Notes: generated by a model not told the origin, from the sequence alone. Positions 56,171 through 64,000 are shown, counted from the stretch's first letter. The stretch: 64,000 nucleotides of DNA from Sphingobium sp. (GCA_023266575.1 JAHFPV010000001.1:1-64000), one strand, 5' to 3'. Made by a program: numbers and translations.

Positions 56171-56802
56171 CGCTCTGGGTTCCGGGCGAAGCGGGCGGCG
56201 AGGCGCAGAAACGCCACGCCCCCGCGACGCTGCGGAACCGGGACGCCATCCTGACCGTCCTGCGCGACGCATTGCCGCCCGCCGAGCTGGTGCTGGAAGT
56301 AGCGAGCGGCAGTGGCGAACATGCGATCCACTTTGCCGCCGCGCTGCCCGCGCTTGAGTGGCAACCCAGCGATCCCGATCCCGCCGCTTTGGCTTCGATC
56401 GCGGCGTGGCGGGCGGAGGCGGGGTTGCCGAATGTGCGCGCTCCGATCCTGCTCGACGCGGCGGGTGACTGGCCGATCGACCGGGCCGATGCGATATTGT
56501 GCATCAACATGGTGCATATCAGTCCGTGGGACGCGACTTTGGGATTGCTGCGCGGGGCAGGGCGGGCATTGCCGACCGGCGGTCTGCTCTATCTCTATGG
56601 TCCCTACATCCGCGACGATGTGGAGACCGCGCCCAGCAATCTGGCGTTTGATGCCTCGCTCAAGGCGCGCGACCCGCGCTGGGGCGTGCGGCGGCTGGAG
56701 GATGTCGTGGCGGCGGCGGAGCGCCAAGGGTTGCGCTTTGACCGGCTGGTCGAGATGGCGGCGAACAATCTGTCAGTGATTTTCAGGCGAGCGGACTTCT
56801 GA
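56167..56802 (+). CDS. DUF938 SAM-dependent methyltransferase-like protein
   Basis: This 211-aa protein has a Rossmann methyltransferase fold with the SAM loop LEVASGSGEHAIHFA (about 43-57), then an acidic PSDPDPAAL and ILCINMVHISPW. The DUF938 signature RHAPATLRNRDAIL is near the N-terminus. The substrate is unknown. It overlaps gcvPB by four bases, so it would respond to the glycine riboswitch, which hints at a link to one-carbon metabolism (inference). Confidence 0.85.
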   Translation: MTLWVPGEAGGEAQKRHAPATLRNRDAILTVLRDALPPAELVLEVASGSGEHAIHFAAALPALEWQPSDPDPAALASIAAWRAEAGLPNVRAPILLDAAGDWPIDRADAILCINMVHISPWDATLGLLRGAGRALPTGGLLYLYGPYIRDDVETAPSNLAFDASLKARDPRWGVRRLEDVVAAAERQGLRFDRLVEMAANNLSVIFRRADF

Positions 56803-56804
56803 AA

Positions 56805-56883
56805 TCCGTTCGCGCTGAGCCTGTCGAAGCGCTTTATTGTCCAGCGAGCAAGAACCGGCCTTCGACAAGTTCGGGCCGAACAG
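56805..56883. repeat. Palindromic repeat, family B, after the DUF938 gene
   Basis: TCCGTTCGCGCTGAGCCTGT + CGAAGCG pairs imperfectly with CCGGCCTTCGACAAGTTCGG + GCCGAACAG over a 25-base centre. It closes the gcv unit and ends 14 bp before the next start codon. Confidence 0.75.
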
Positions 56884-56897
56884 ATAAGGGGAGCGCA

Positions 56898-57773
56898 ATG
56901 TCCAGCCAACTCCTCCCCCTCGTCACCGCCGAACTTGCTACCCCCGCCGATGCGCGCGCGGCGGCGATGGCGGGTGCGCTGGCGGCGAAATATCCAGAGG
57001 CGGCGCGGGCGGTGCTATTTTACGGCTCGTGCCTGCGGGAGGCCAATCTCGACGGGCTGATGCTCGATTTCTACCTGATCGTGTCGGACTATCGCGCCGC
57101 TTATGGCAAAAGCTGGCTGGCGCGGGCCAATGCGCTGATCCCGCCCAATGTCTTTCCGTTCGAGCATCAGGGGCTGATCGCCAAATATGCGGTGCTGTCG
57201 GAGGCTGACTTTGCCCGGCTGTGCAGTCCGGCGGCAGATAATGTGTCGGTCTGGGCGCGCTTTGCGCAGCCGTCGCGGCTGCTTTGGGTCGCGGATGATA
57301 GCGCGCGGAAACTCGCCATTGCTGCCGTGGCGCAGGCTGCGCCGACTTTGCTGTCGCTGGCCCGGCCAATGGCGCAGGGTCAGGACGCCCTGTCCTTGTG
57401 GAAGCAGGGCTTCACCCTCACCTATGGGGCCGAATTACGCGCCGAGCGCAAGGGGCGGTCGCTCTCGATCGTGGATGCTGACCCGGATCGCTATCGCCGT
57501 TTCGGTGAGGCGGCGCTGGCCGACGGCCTGCCGCCGTCGCCCGATCAGGCCGCCCGGCGCTGGCATCAACTCCAGCGGCGCGGCAAGTGGCTGTCGGTGG
57601 TGCGGCTGGCCAAGGCGAGCTTCACCTATGCGGGCGGGATCGACTATCTGGCATGGAAGATCAATCGCCACGCCGGAACCGCGATCGTCATCAAGCCCTG
57701 GCAAAGGCGCTGGCCGCTGCTGGGCGCGCTCACTCTGCTGCCGCGACTGTTCCGCTCTGGGTCGATCCGCTAA
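56898..57773 (+). CDS. Nucleotidyltransferase-fold-like protein of unknown function
   Basis: This 291-aa soluble protein carries LFYGSCLREANLDGLMLDFYLIV (about 39-61), which resembles the G-S-x(n)-D-x-D active site of nucleotidyltransferases. It recalls TAM41-type CDP-diacylglycerol synthases, with DYRAAYGKSWLARANAL following. A basic C-terminus (WQRRWPLLGALTLLPRLFR) may touch the membrane. No close family is recognised with confidence. Its position near the sphingolipid genes suggests a lipid role, which is inference. The 3' end overlaps the convergent histidine kinase gene by 44 bases. Confidence 0.6.
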   Translation: MSSQLLPLVTAELATPADARAAAMAGALAAKYPEAARAVLFYGSCLREANLDGLMLDFYLIVSDYRAAYGKSWLARANALIPPNVFPFEHQGLIAKYAVLSEADFARLCSPAADNVSVWARFAQPSRLLWVADDSARKLAIAAVAQAAPTLLSLARPMAQGQDALSLWKQGFTLTYGAELRAERKGRSLSIVDADPDRYRRFGEAALADGLPPSPDQAARRWHQLQRRGKWLSVVRLAKASFTYAGGIDYLAWKINRHAGTAIVIKPWQRRWPLLGALTLLPRLFRSGSIR

Positions 57774-59724
57774 GCGCGGTCGACAGCGCATTGGCCAGCG
57801 CCATCAGCGTATAGGGTTTGCGCAGCACTTCATGGCCGACAAAATCGGCGCTGGCGGTCGCGTCCCCGGCATAGCCGGTCACGAACAGCACCGGCAGATG
57901 GCGATATTGGGCGGGCAGCGCGCGGATCATTTCCGGGCCGGTGAGGTCGGGCATCAGCACGTCGCTCATGATCAGGCCAATGTCGCTGTTGTTGGCCAGC
58001 AGCTTGGCGGCCTTGGACGGATGATCGCAGGCGATGGGCAGGTGGCCCAGCTCCGCCAGCGCCGCGATCGTCTGGTTCAGCACACGCGGATCATCCTCCA
58101 CCACCAATATGCGCGTGGGCGGATGGAGCGTTGCGACGCGCGCGGGTGATGCCGTATCGACCGCATCGTCCGCCGCGCTGCCCATGCGGCGGGGCAGATA
58201 GATATGGACGCTGGTGCCTTTGTCGGGTTCGGATTCGATGCGGATTTCGCCCTCGCACTGGCGCACGAAGCCGAAAATCTGGCTGAGGCCAAGGCCGGTG
58301 CCCTTGCCGACCGGCTTGGTGGTGAAGAAAGGTTCGAACACGCGGGCCAGCACTTCCGCGCTCATGCCGCAGCCATCGTCGGCGACGGTCAGCACGACAT
58401 AATCGCCCGCCACGCAATCGCCCACTTCGCCCGCGGCCAGCACCGCCTGGCCGGTGCCGATGGTCAGCCGCCCGCGCCCGTCCATCGCGTCGCGCGCATT
58501 GACGCACAGGTTCAGGATCGCATTTTCCATCTGATGCTGATCGACGAAGATGCGCCAGCCCTGTGCCTTGGGTGCGAGGGCCACGATAATCTGGTCGCCG
58601 ATGGTGCGGTCGATCAGGTCCGCCATGCCCGACACCAGCGCGTCGGGATCGACCGCGCTGGGCAGCAGAGGTTCGGACCGGGCAAAGGCGAGCAGGCGAC
58701 GGGTGAGGGCGGAGGCGCGGTTGGCCCCCTCCATCGCATTGTCGAGATGGCGGGATGCTTCTGTCGGCTTCAAGCGGATATTGCGCTTGGCCAGTTCCAG
58801 TCCGCCGACAACAACGGCCAGCATATTGTTGAAATCATGGGCGATGCCACCGGTCAGCTGACCCACTGCGTCCATCTTGTGCATCTGGCGCAGATTTTCC
58901 TCCGCCGCCTCGCGTTCGATCGATTCCTGTTTCAGCCGTTCATAGGCGTCGGTCAGTTCAGCCGTCCGCGTGCGCACCGCAAGGTCCAGCCGGTCGGCGC
59001 GCTCGGCCTCCGCCTCCGCCAGCCGCCGGGCGTTGCGGCGGTCGCTATAGGCGACATGGGCGAACCAGGCGGCGAACAACACGCACACCAGCATCGCCAG
59101 CCCCAGCAGGCGCGATGTCTGCCCCATCCATTCGGTGCGATCTCCCGCCAGCGTCACCGCCAGGCTGCGTTCGCGCAGGCGCAGATTTTCCGCCTGGATC
59201 ACCCGGTCGAGCAAAGCGGTGATGCGTTTGAGGTCGCGCGATGTCCCGGCCTCATGAAAGCGGCCCAGCGCGGCCATTTTCTGGTCATAGGTGGTGCGCA
59301 GCCCGATTTCGTTGAGCGTCTTGCCGCGCGCCATATAGGCATGTTGCAATGCCTCGACATTACCGCGCTGCCAGCCGGTGCCGCGCGTCGCATAGCCCAA
59401 CGCCTTCAACTGCGCGCCAGCGGTGCGCCACTGGTCCTGAAACAGGCGGCCCGTATCCGGGTTCAGCCCGATGACATAGCGGGCCAGCGTCACTTCGGCG
59501 CGCGCGGTCTGGGCCTCGAACGCGCGGGCGAGGGCAATAATCTCGAAACTGCGCTGTTGTTCGGCCAGCGCCTGCTGATGTTCGCGCGACGCGTTGCTGG
59601 CACTATAGAGCAAGGCGCCGAGCGACCCGACCAGCAGAATGCCGAGCAGGAACGGCAACAGGCGTCGTATCGCCACGCGCCAGCCCCTTTCATGATCGTC
59701 CATGGTGTCGCTGTCCGCCATCAC
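57730..59724 (-). CDS. Hybrid sensor histidine kinase
   Basis: This 664-aa membrane kinase has a transmembrane helix (about 21-43) and a CHASE3-like periplasmic helical domain (about 45-203). A second helix (about 205-226), a coiled linker and HisKA with His296 in GGIAHDFNN follow. HATPase_c (NLCVNARDAM N-box, ADDGCGM, GKGTGLGLSQIFGF) and a C-terminal receiver domain with the phosphoryl Asp in MSDVLMPDLTG complete it. A start at 59703 (MDDHERGW) is also possible. The signal and output are unknown; no separate response regulator gene is adjacent. Its end overlaps the convergent gene. Confidence 0.92.
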   Translation of the reverse strand: MMADSDTMDDHERGWRVAIRRLLPFLLGILLVGSLGALLYSASNASREHQQALAEQQRSFEIIALARAFEAQTARAEVTLARYVIGLNPDTGRLFQDQWRTAGAQLKALGYATRGTGWQRGNVEALQHAYMARGKTLNEIGLRTTYDQKMAALGRFHEAGTSRDLKRITALLDRVIQAENLRLRERSLAVTLAGDRTEWMGQTSRLLGLAMLVCVLFAAWFAHVAYSDRRNARRLAEAEAERADRLDLAVRTRTAELTDAYERLKQESIEREAAEENLRQMHKMDAVGQLTGGIAHDFNNMLAVVVGGLELAKRNIRLKPTEASRHLDNAMEGANRASALTRRLLAFARSEPLLPSAVDPDALVSGMADLIDRTIGDQIIVALAPKAQGWRIFVDQHQMENAILNLCVNARDAMDGRGRLTIGTGQAVLAAGEVGDCVAGDYVVLTVADDGCGMSAEVLARVFEPFFTTKPVGKGTGLGLSQIFGFVRQCEGEIRIESEPDKGTSVHIYLPRRMGSAADDAVDTASPARVATLHPPTRILVVEDDPRVLNQTIAALAELGHLPIACDHPSKAAKLLANNSDIGLIMSDVLMPDLTGPEMIRALPAQYRHLPVLFVTGYAGDATASADFVGHEVLRKPYTLMALANALSTALSGSTQSGTVAAAE

Positions 59725-59783
59725 TCGTCACACTAGCCGAATAAGGATAGCAGCGAAACGATCGCGATCAATGGCGCACCGGG

Positions 59784-61016
59784 TCAGGCGATTGCGCCGG
59801 TCGCTTTGCCTGCGACCTCGAACATGCCGATAATCTGTTCGACCTGTTCGTCGCTATGGTCCGCGCAGAGCGAGCAACGCAGCAGGAAGGTGCCGGCCGG
59901 GGTCGCGGGCGGGCGGGCCATGTTGACGTAGAGGCCCAGTTCCAGCAGCGTCTGCCAGATCGCAACCGCCTGGGCCTGATCGGTCAGGATCACCGCGATG
60001 ATCGCCGATTGCGGCGTCTTGGTCCCCAAGGTGAAGCCAAGATCGGTCAGTCCCTGATGCAGGCGACGGCTGTTCTTCCACAGATGGGCGCGCTTTTCGC
60101 CTGCGTGCATCAGCTTGCGGATGCTGGTCGCGGCGGTCGCGACCACGCTGGGCGGCAGCGAGGCGGTGAACACATAGGGTCGGCAGACCAGGCGCATGAT
60201 TTCGAACTTGGGATGGTTGGAGACGCAGAAGCCGCCGACCGTGCCGACCGATTTGGAGAAGGTGCCGACGACGAAGTCGACGTCCTTCTCGACGCCCTGC
60301 TCCTCATAGACGCCGCGACCATTGGGACCGAAAAAGCCCATGCCATGGGCTTCATCGACCAGGATCATGCAATTCTGATGCTTGCGCACCGCCGCCACCA
60401 TATCGGGCAGGGGAGCGATGTCGCCCAGCATCGAATAGACGCCTTCCAGCACGACCAGCTTGAGCGCGTCGGCGGGCAGGCGGCCAAGGCGCTTGTCCAG
60501 ATCCTCGACGCTATTGTGGCGGAAGCGGACGATTTCCGCGTCACCCAGGAAGCAGCCATCATAGATGGAGGCATGGCTGTCGGCGTCCAGCACGACATAG
60601 TCGCCGCGCCCGGCCAGCGTTGAAATCACGCCCAGATTGGCCTGATAGCCGGTCGAAAAGACCATGGCCGACGATGTGCCGTAAAATTCCTTGAGCGCAT
60701 CCTCGACTTCGCGATGGCCCTGATAGGTGCCGTTGAGGACGCGGCTGCCGGTGGTGCCAGCGCCAAATTCGTCCAGCGCCTTCTTGCCCGCCGCCACCAC
60801 ATCGGGGTCGAAGGTCATGCCCATATAATTATAGGTGCCGAGCAGGATCGTTTCCTTGCCCTTGATGATCGCGCGGGTTGGCGAGAGCACCTGATCCATC
60901 ACGATCGAGAAGGGATCGCGCACACCCGTGTCCAGCAGCGCCTGACGCTCGGCGATCAGGGGATCGAATTTGGACAATAGGTCGCGGGTTTCGGCGGCGA
61001 TGGCGGTGTCGGTCAT
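59784..61016 (-). CDS. spt: Serine palmitoyltransferase
   Basis: This 410-aa PLP enzyme condenses L-serine with palmitoyl-CoA or acyl-ACP to 3-ketosphinganine, the first step of sphingolipid synthesis. Key residues: His148 (DADSHASIYDG), Asp221 and His224 (VDEAHG), PLP Lys255 (GTFSKSVGTVGGF) and the C-terminal PPATPAGTFLLRC. The sequence pattern closely follows the soluble enzyme of Sphingomonas paucimobilis, which fits the organism. AGAAGAGA precedes the ATG. It lies downstream of the acyl carrier gene, separated by a repeat. Confidence 0.93.
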   Translation of the reverse strand: MTDTAIAAETRDLLSKFDPLIAERQALLDTGVRDPFSIVMDQVLSPTRAIIKGKETILLGTYNYMGMTFDPDVVAAGKKALDEFGAGTTGSRVLNGTYQGHREVEDALKEFYGTSSAMVFSTGYQANLGVISTLAGRGDYVVLDADSHASIYDGCFLGDAEIVRFRHNSVEDLDKRLGRLPADALKLVVLEGVYSMLGDIAPLPDMVAAVRKHQNCMILVDEAHGMGFFGPNGRGVYEEQGVEKDVDFVVGTFSKSVGTVGGFCVSNHPKFEIMRLVCRPYVFTASLPPSVVATAATSIRKLMHAGEKRAHLWKNSRRLHQGLTDLGFTLGTKTPQSAIIAVILTDQAQAVAIWQTLLELGLYVNMARPPATPAGTFLLRCSLCADHSDEQVEQIIGMFEVAGKATGAIA

Positions 61017-61038
61017 ATCTCTTCTGTCTTTCCCAATT

Positions 61039-61123
61039 CGTCATGCCGGACCTGATCCGGCATCCAGGGCTCCATGCGGAGTGCCTGGCGCACTGGACCC
61101 CGGATCAAGTCCGGGGTGACGAC
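61039..61123. repeat. Palindromic repeat, family D-like, between acp and spt
   Basis: TCGTCATGCCGGACCTGATC + CGGCATCC at the left and GGACCCCGGATCAAGTCCGG + GGTGACGA at the right form imperfect arms around a 30-base centre with TCCATGCGGAGTGCCTGG. It has the same GTCAT...ATGAC-type ends as the murD copy but a different body. Confidence 0.8.
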
Positions 61124-61127
61124 AATC

Positions 61128-61373
61128 TCAGGCGGCCTTCAGCTTCGCGACGGCATCCACCAGCTGGCCGATCGTCTCGATCTCGGCCTGCATGTTCATG
61201 GTGATCAGGATATCGAATTCATCCTCGATCGCAGCGACGAAATCCATCACGGTCAGGCTGTCCCATTCCAGATCGCCTGCAAAGGTGGTGGTTTCGGTCA
61301 GCGCGACGCCCTTTTTGTTGAAGGGGGCAACCTGCGCAGTGACGCTGTCGAAAATTTCGGTGCGATCCGTCAT
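61128..61373 (-). CDS. Acyl carrier protein for sphingolipid synthesis
   Basis: This 81-aa acidic helical protein has the phosphopantetheine site Ser39 in LEWDSLTVMDF. It is distinct from the housekeeping AcpP and matches the AcpR-type carrier that feeds serine palmitoyltransferase in Caulobacter and sphingomonads. The spt gene follows on the same strand. The 13-base leader GGAAAGACAGAAG before its start also occurs before the spt start. Confidence 0.88.
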   Translation of the reverse strand: MTDRTEIFDSVTAQVAPFNKKGVALTETTTFAGDLEWDSLTVMDFVAAIEDEFDILITMNMQAEIETIGQLVDAVAKLKAA

Positions 61374-61492
61374 CTTTTGCTTCTGTCTTTCCGTAAAGCA
61401 CGGCTTTTGCCGCCTCGGCCTGCCCTATGGCAAGGGAATAAGGCGGCAATCGGGCAGCATCGCGCCCGAATTTGCGCGGTGCTTTTGCGCCT

Positions 61493-61771
61493 TTACCGGA
61501 AATTGTCGGCGTAGGCCTGCAATTTCAGCGTCTTGGGCGGGGTCGCGATGACGGTATAGGCCACGCCCTGCTTTTGCGCATAGGCAATGGCGGCCTCCTG
61601 CGAGGGGAAGCTGAGCTTGAGCTGCTGCTGCGTGTCGCCAGAGCCAGCCCAGCCGGTCAGGGGATCGGCCTGCTTGGCTTCGGCAGGCACATATTCCAGC
61701 ACCCATTTATGGGTCAGCGCCTTGCCCGATTGCAGGGCGTTCTTCTGGATCTGGTAAATGCGCGCGCTCAT
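61493..61771 (-). CDS. Complex I-associated ETC subunit (NDUFS4/AQDQ family)
   Basis: This 92-aa protein carries the family pattern MSARIYQIQKNALQSGK, WVLEYVPAE and GWAGSGDTQQQLKLSFPS...EAAIAYAQKQG. It corresponds to the alphaproteobacterial homologue of the 18-kDa accessory subunit of NADH:ubiquinone oxidoreductase, on the cytoplasmic side. The ATG at 61771 gives the canonical N-terminus; the longer frame up to 62191 is antisense to hrpB and unrelated. Confidence 0.87.
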   Translation of the reverse strand: MSARIYQIQKNALQSGKALTHKWVLEYVPAEAKQADPLTGWAGSGDTQQQLKLSFPSQEAAIAYAQKQGVAYTVIATPPKTLKLQAYADNFR

Positions 61772-61826
61772 CGCGAAAGACTCCGGTAAATCGTCATGCT
61801 GCGTTGCACCAGCGTCCGGCGTGAAG

Positions 61827-64000
61827 TCAAGAGCGGGTGCGGGCATCGGCGCGCTTGGTGCGCAGCGTGGGCGGCGCGGCGGTCGGATCGTCGGGCCAGG
61901 GATGACGGGGATAGCGGCCGCGCATTTCCTTGGCGACATCGCGCCAGTTGCCCGCCCAGAAGCCGGGCAGGTCGCGCGTCGTCTGGATCGGGCGGCCAGC
62001 GGGCGAGGTGAGCGAGAGGATGAGCGGGATGCGCGCGCTGCCAACGGTCGGATGCTCGGCCAGGCCATAGAGCGCCTGCACCCGCAATTCGACGCGCGGG
62101 CCGCCATCGGCCATATAGTCGATCGCGTGGCTACTGCCTGCGGGGGATCGGAAATCGGGCGGGGCGAGCCGGTCCACCTGCTGCTTGCCATCCCAGCCGA
62201 TCAGCCCGTCCAGCACGCCCGACAGTTGCGACCGGTCTATGTCGGACAGGCGGCGCTTGCCCGCCAGCAAAGGCGGGAGCCAGTCGTCGAGGCTGGCCAT
62301 CAATGCTGCGTCGGACAGCGCCTCGACCCCGGCGAAATCGGCGCGCATCCGCAGCGATTGGGCGGCCTCCGACCAGGGGAGCAGGTCCAGTCCGCCCTGC
62401 CGTACCCCGTCCAGCAGCGCCGCGACCACTGCCGCCGGATCGGGCCGGTCGTCGGAGCCGGACGACAGGCGCACCGCGCCCAGCCGCCGTTCCCGCAGCG
62501 CCTCTATCCCGCCATTGGCGGGTCGGAAGCGGACGGTGCGGCTGGTCATGATCCGGTCGGGGAACAGCGCCAGCACGTCGGCTTCGCTGATCGGCGCGGC
62601 GGACAATATGCGTGCGCCCGCCGCGCTGCCCTGCACCTCGCCCACGGCCAGCCATTCTTCGCGCGCTAGGGGTGAGAGGGGGTCAAGCCGGAAGCCGCGC
62701 CCGCCCACGCTCGCCCAGTCCGCGCCATCGGCGGAGCGGCGCTTGGATACGCGATCGGGGAAGGCGAGGGCGAGGCAGAGGCCGGTCGCTTCCGTAGCGC
62801 TGACTGTCCCCCTCCCGCTTGCGGGAGGGGCTAGGGGAGGGCGTGTCGCTAGATTAGCTGTTACAGACCCTCCCCCGACCCCTCCCGCAAGCGGGAGGGG
62901 AGCAAGACGGTCGGGCGTCGCCACCAGTCTCGCCCACCGTTTCGCCAGCGTGCGGCCTGCGTCCGCGCGTTTGCCGCTTTCGCGCCGCCAGCGTTGCAGG
63001 CGCAGGGTGAGGTCGGTGTCCTGCCCGCCAATGCCGCGCTCACCCAGCAGCACGGCGATTTCGGCGGCGGTCTGGGCCAGACCCATTTCGCCCGCCCGCA
63101 CCAGCATATGGGCGATGCGGGGGCTGAGCGGCAGTTTGGCCAGCGCCTTGCCATGCGGGGTGATGCGCCCGTCGCTATCCAGCGCCTCCAGCGCCGTCAG
63201 CCGGGTGCGCGCCTCCGCCACCGCCGCAGCGGGCGGCGGGTCCAGCCAGCGCAGCGTCGCCGGATCGCTCACCCCCCACAAAGCGCAGTCGAGCAGCAGG
63301 CTGGAGAGGTCGCTTTCCAAAATCTCCGGTGGATCGAAGGGTGGCATTCCCGCGCTGGCGGCTGCCTCCCACAGGCGATAGGCGACGCCGGGCCGCTGGC
63401 GGGCGGCCCGGCCCGCGCGCTGGGTCGCCGAAGCCTGACTGGCGCGTTCGGTGACCAGCCGGGTGACGCCCGCCGCCCGATCATAGCGGGGGCGCCGCGC
63501 CAGCCCGCTATCGACCACGATCCGCACCCCGTCGATCGTCAGACTGGTTTCGGCAATGCTGGTCGCCAATATGATCTTGCGCGCGCCCGACCGCGATGGC
63601 CTGATCGCGGCGCGCTGGGCCGCCGGGTCGAGCGATCCGTGGAGCAGATGGACCTCATAGGGACCGCCTTCGATCCGTTCCGCCGTCCGCTCAATCTCGC
63701 GCACGCCAGGCAGGAAGGCGAGCAGGTCGCCCTCTGCTTCCTCGCTGATGGCGCGGCGGATGGCGGCGGCCATCTCATCCTCGATTCTGCGTTCGGCATT
63801 GCGACCGATATGGCGCAGTTCGAGCGGCTGGATGCGGCCTTCGCTCTCAATCACCGGCGCGTCGCCCAGCAAGGCGGCGAAGCGCGCTCCATCCAGCGTT
63901 GCCGACATCGGCACGATGCGCAGGTCGGGGCGCAATCCCTCCTGCGCGTCGAGTGCTAGGGCGAGGCCGAAGTCGCTGTCCAGGCTGCGCTCATGGACTT
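61827..64000 (-). CDS. hrpB: ATP-dependent helicase HrpB, 5' part beyond the window, with in-frame palindromic insertion
   Basis: The frame is open to the right edge. It begins there with VHERSLDSDFGLALALD (end of the DEVH Walker B region), so the N-terminal helicase motifs lie outside. Visible parts are motif III MSATLDG, helicase motifs V/VI (ILATSIAETSLTIDGV, RASQASATQRAGRAARQRPG), the HA2 region and the HrpB C-terminal domain ending ADARTRS. Residues translated from 62905-62806 (LAPLPLAGG... to ...PPASGRG) are a repeat inserted in frame between LVATPD and GLCLALAFPDR. HrpB is a DEAH-box RNA helicase of uncertain role. Confidence 0.92.
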   Translation of the reverse strand, partial: VHERSLDSDFGLALALDAQEGLRPDLRIVPMSATLDGARFAALLGDAPVIESEGRIQPLELRHIGRNAERRIEDEMAAAIRRAISEEAEGDLLAFLPGVREIERTAERIEGGPYEVHLLHGSLDPAAQRAAIRPSRSGARKIILATSIAETSLTIDGVRIVVDSGLARRPRYDRAAGVTRLVTERASQASATQRAGRAARQRPGVAYRLWEAAASAGMPPFDPPEILESDLSSLLLDCALWGVSDPATLRWLDPPPAAAVAEARTRLTALEALDSDGRITPHGKALAKLPLSPRIAHMLVRAGEMGLAQTAAEIAVLLGERGIGGQDTDLTLRLQRWRRESGKRADAGRTLAKRWARLVATPDRLAPLPLAGGVGGGSVTANLATRPPLAPPASGRGTVSATEATGLCLALAFPDRVSKRRSADGADWASVGGRGFRLDPLSPLAREEWLAVGEVQGSAAGARILSAAPISEADVLALFPDRIMTSRTVRFRPANGGIEALRERRLGAVRLSSGSDDRPDPAAVVAALLDGVRQGGLDLLPWSEAAQSLRMRADFAGVEALSDAALMASLDDWLPPLLAGKRRLSDIDRSQLSGVLDGLIGWDGKQQVDRLAPPDFRSPAGSSHAIDYMADGGPRVELRVQALYGLAEHPTVGSARIPLILSLTSPAGRPIQTTRDLPGFWAGNWRDVAKEMRGRYPRHPWPDDPTAAPPTLRTKRADARTRS
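62806..62905. repeat. Palindromic repeat, family E, inside hrpB
   Basis: CCCCCTCCCGCTTGCGGGAG + GGGCTAGGGGAGGGCGTGTCGC and the inverted CCCTCCCCCGACCCCTCCCG + CAAGCGGGAGGGG bound a 17-base AT-rich centre. It is read through in the hrpB frame without a stop. The left half matches the intergenic copy at 53125-53222. Confidence 0.92.

Noticed and set aside
58204-59736. 510-codon open frame on the plus strand
   Set aside because: Antisense to the hybrid histidine kinase, which shows every expected kinase motif.

Overview
The window reads as chromosomal DNA of a sphingomonad alphaproteobacterium (Sphingomonadaceae, Sphingobium/Sphingomonas-like). The evidence is a serine palmitoyltransferase plus dedicated acyl carrier protein for sphingolipids, the alphaproteobacterial gene orders ispH-thrB-rnhA, argS-SPOR-nagZ-scpAB-tatABC and mraZ-to-ftsZ, a meso-DAP type MurE, EcfG-like stress promoters, and GC-rich coding sequence throughout, apart from one AT-richer island. 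No rRNA or tRNA gene and no CRISPR array was seen.

Layout. 1-6.8 kb: a DUF3034 gene missing its 5' end, a truncated haemoglobin, a CsbD-like stress protein, an amino-acid:cation symporter, glmM, a small zinc-ribbon protein, thiD, rnhB and an L,D-transpeptidase. 6.8-10.9 kb: an AT-richer island holding one large gene that joins a SIR2-like domain to a STAND-type P-loop NTPase (an anti-phage architecture). It has been destroyed twice, by an in-frame TAA and by an IS5-family insertion flanked by a TTA duplication. 11-17.4 kb: ahpF, ahpC, a TetR/BetI-like regulator, rnhA, thrB and ispH on the minus strand, then a lipoprotein gene. 17.5-24.1 kb: argS, a SPOR protein, nagZ, scpA, scpB and tatABC. 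24.1-25.6 kb: an entericidin-like lipoprotein, a candidate stress-controlled small RNA and a SleB-type cell-wall hydrolase, all on the minus strand.

26-28.6 kb carries a cysteine synthase and two membrane proteins. 28.6-47.9 kb is a complete division and cell-wall cluster: mraZ, rsmH, ftsL, ftsI, murE, murF, mraY, murD, ftsW, murG, murC, a 65-aa ORF, murB, ddl, ftsQ, ftsA, ftsZ. It is preceded by a 10-bp-phased MraZ operator and closed by a terminator after ftsZ. 48.2-51.2 kb: a TPR/SPOR protein and a dGTPase. 51.3-56.8 kb: a tandem glycine riboswitch controlling gcvT-gcvH-gcvPA-gcvPB plus a DUF938 methyltransferase. 56.9-64 kb: a nucleotidyltransferase-like protein, a hybrid histidine kinase, the sphingolipid pair, a complex I-associated subunit and the 3' part of hrpB, which runs off the window.

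Two features stand out beyond the housekeeping genes. First, at least five kinds of long palindromic repeat are scattered between genes. Two lie inside genes (murD and hrpB) and are translated in frame, and several sit directly before start codons and appear to supply the ribosome binding site. Second, at 24.42-24.55 kb the minus strand carries a GGAAC-N17-GGTT promoter followed by a short RNA with two C-rich-loop hairpins, the second a strong terminator. This resembles general-stress-response small RNAs such as Caulobacter GsrN.
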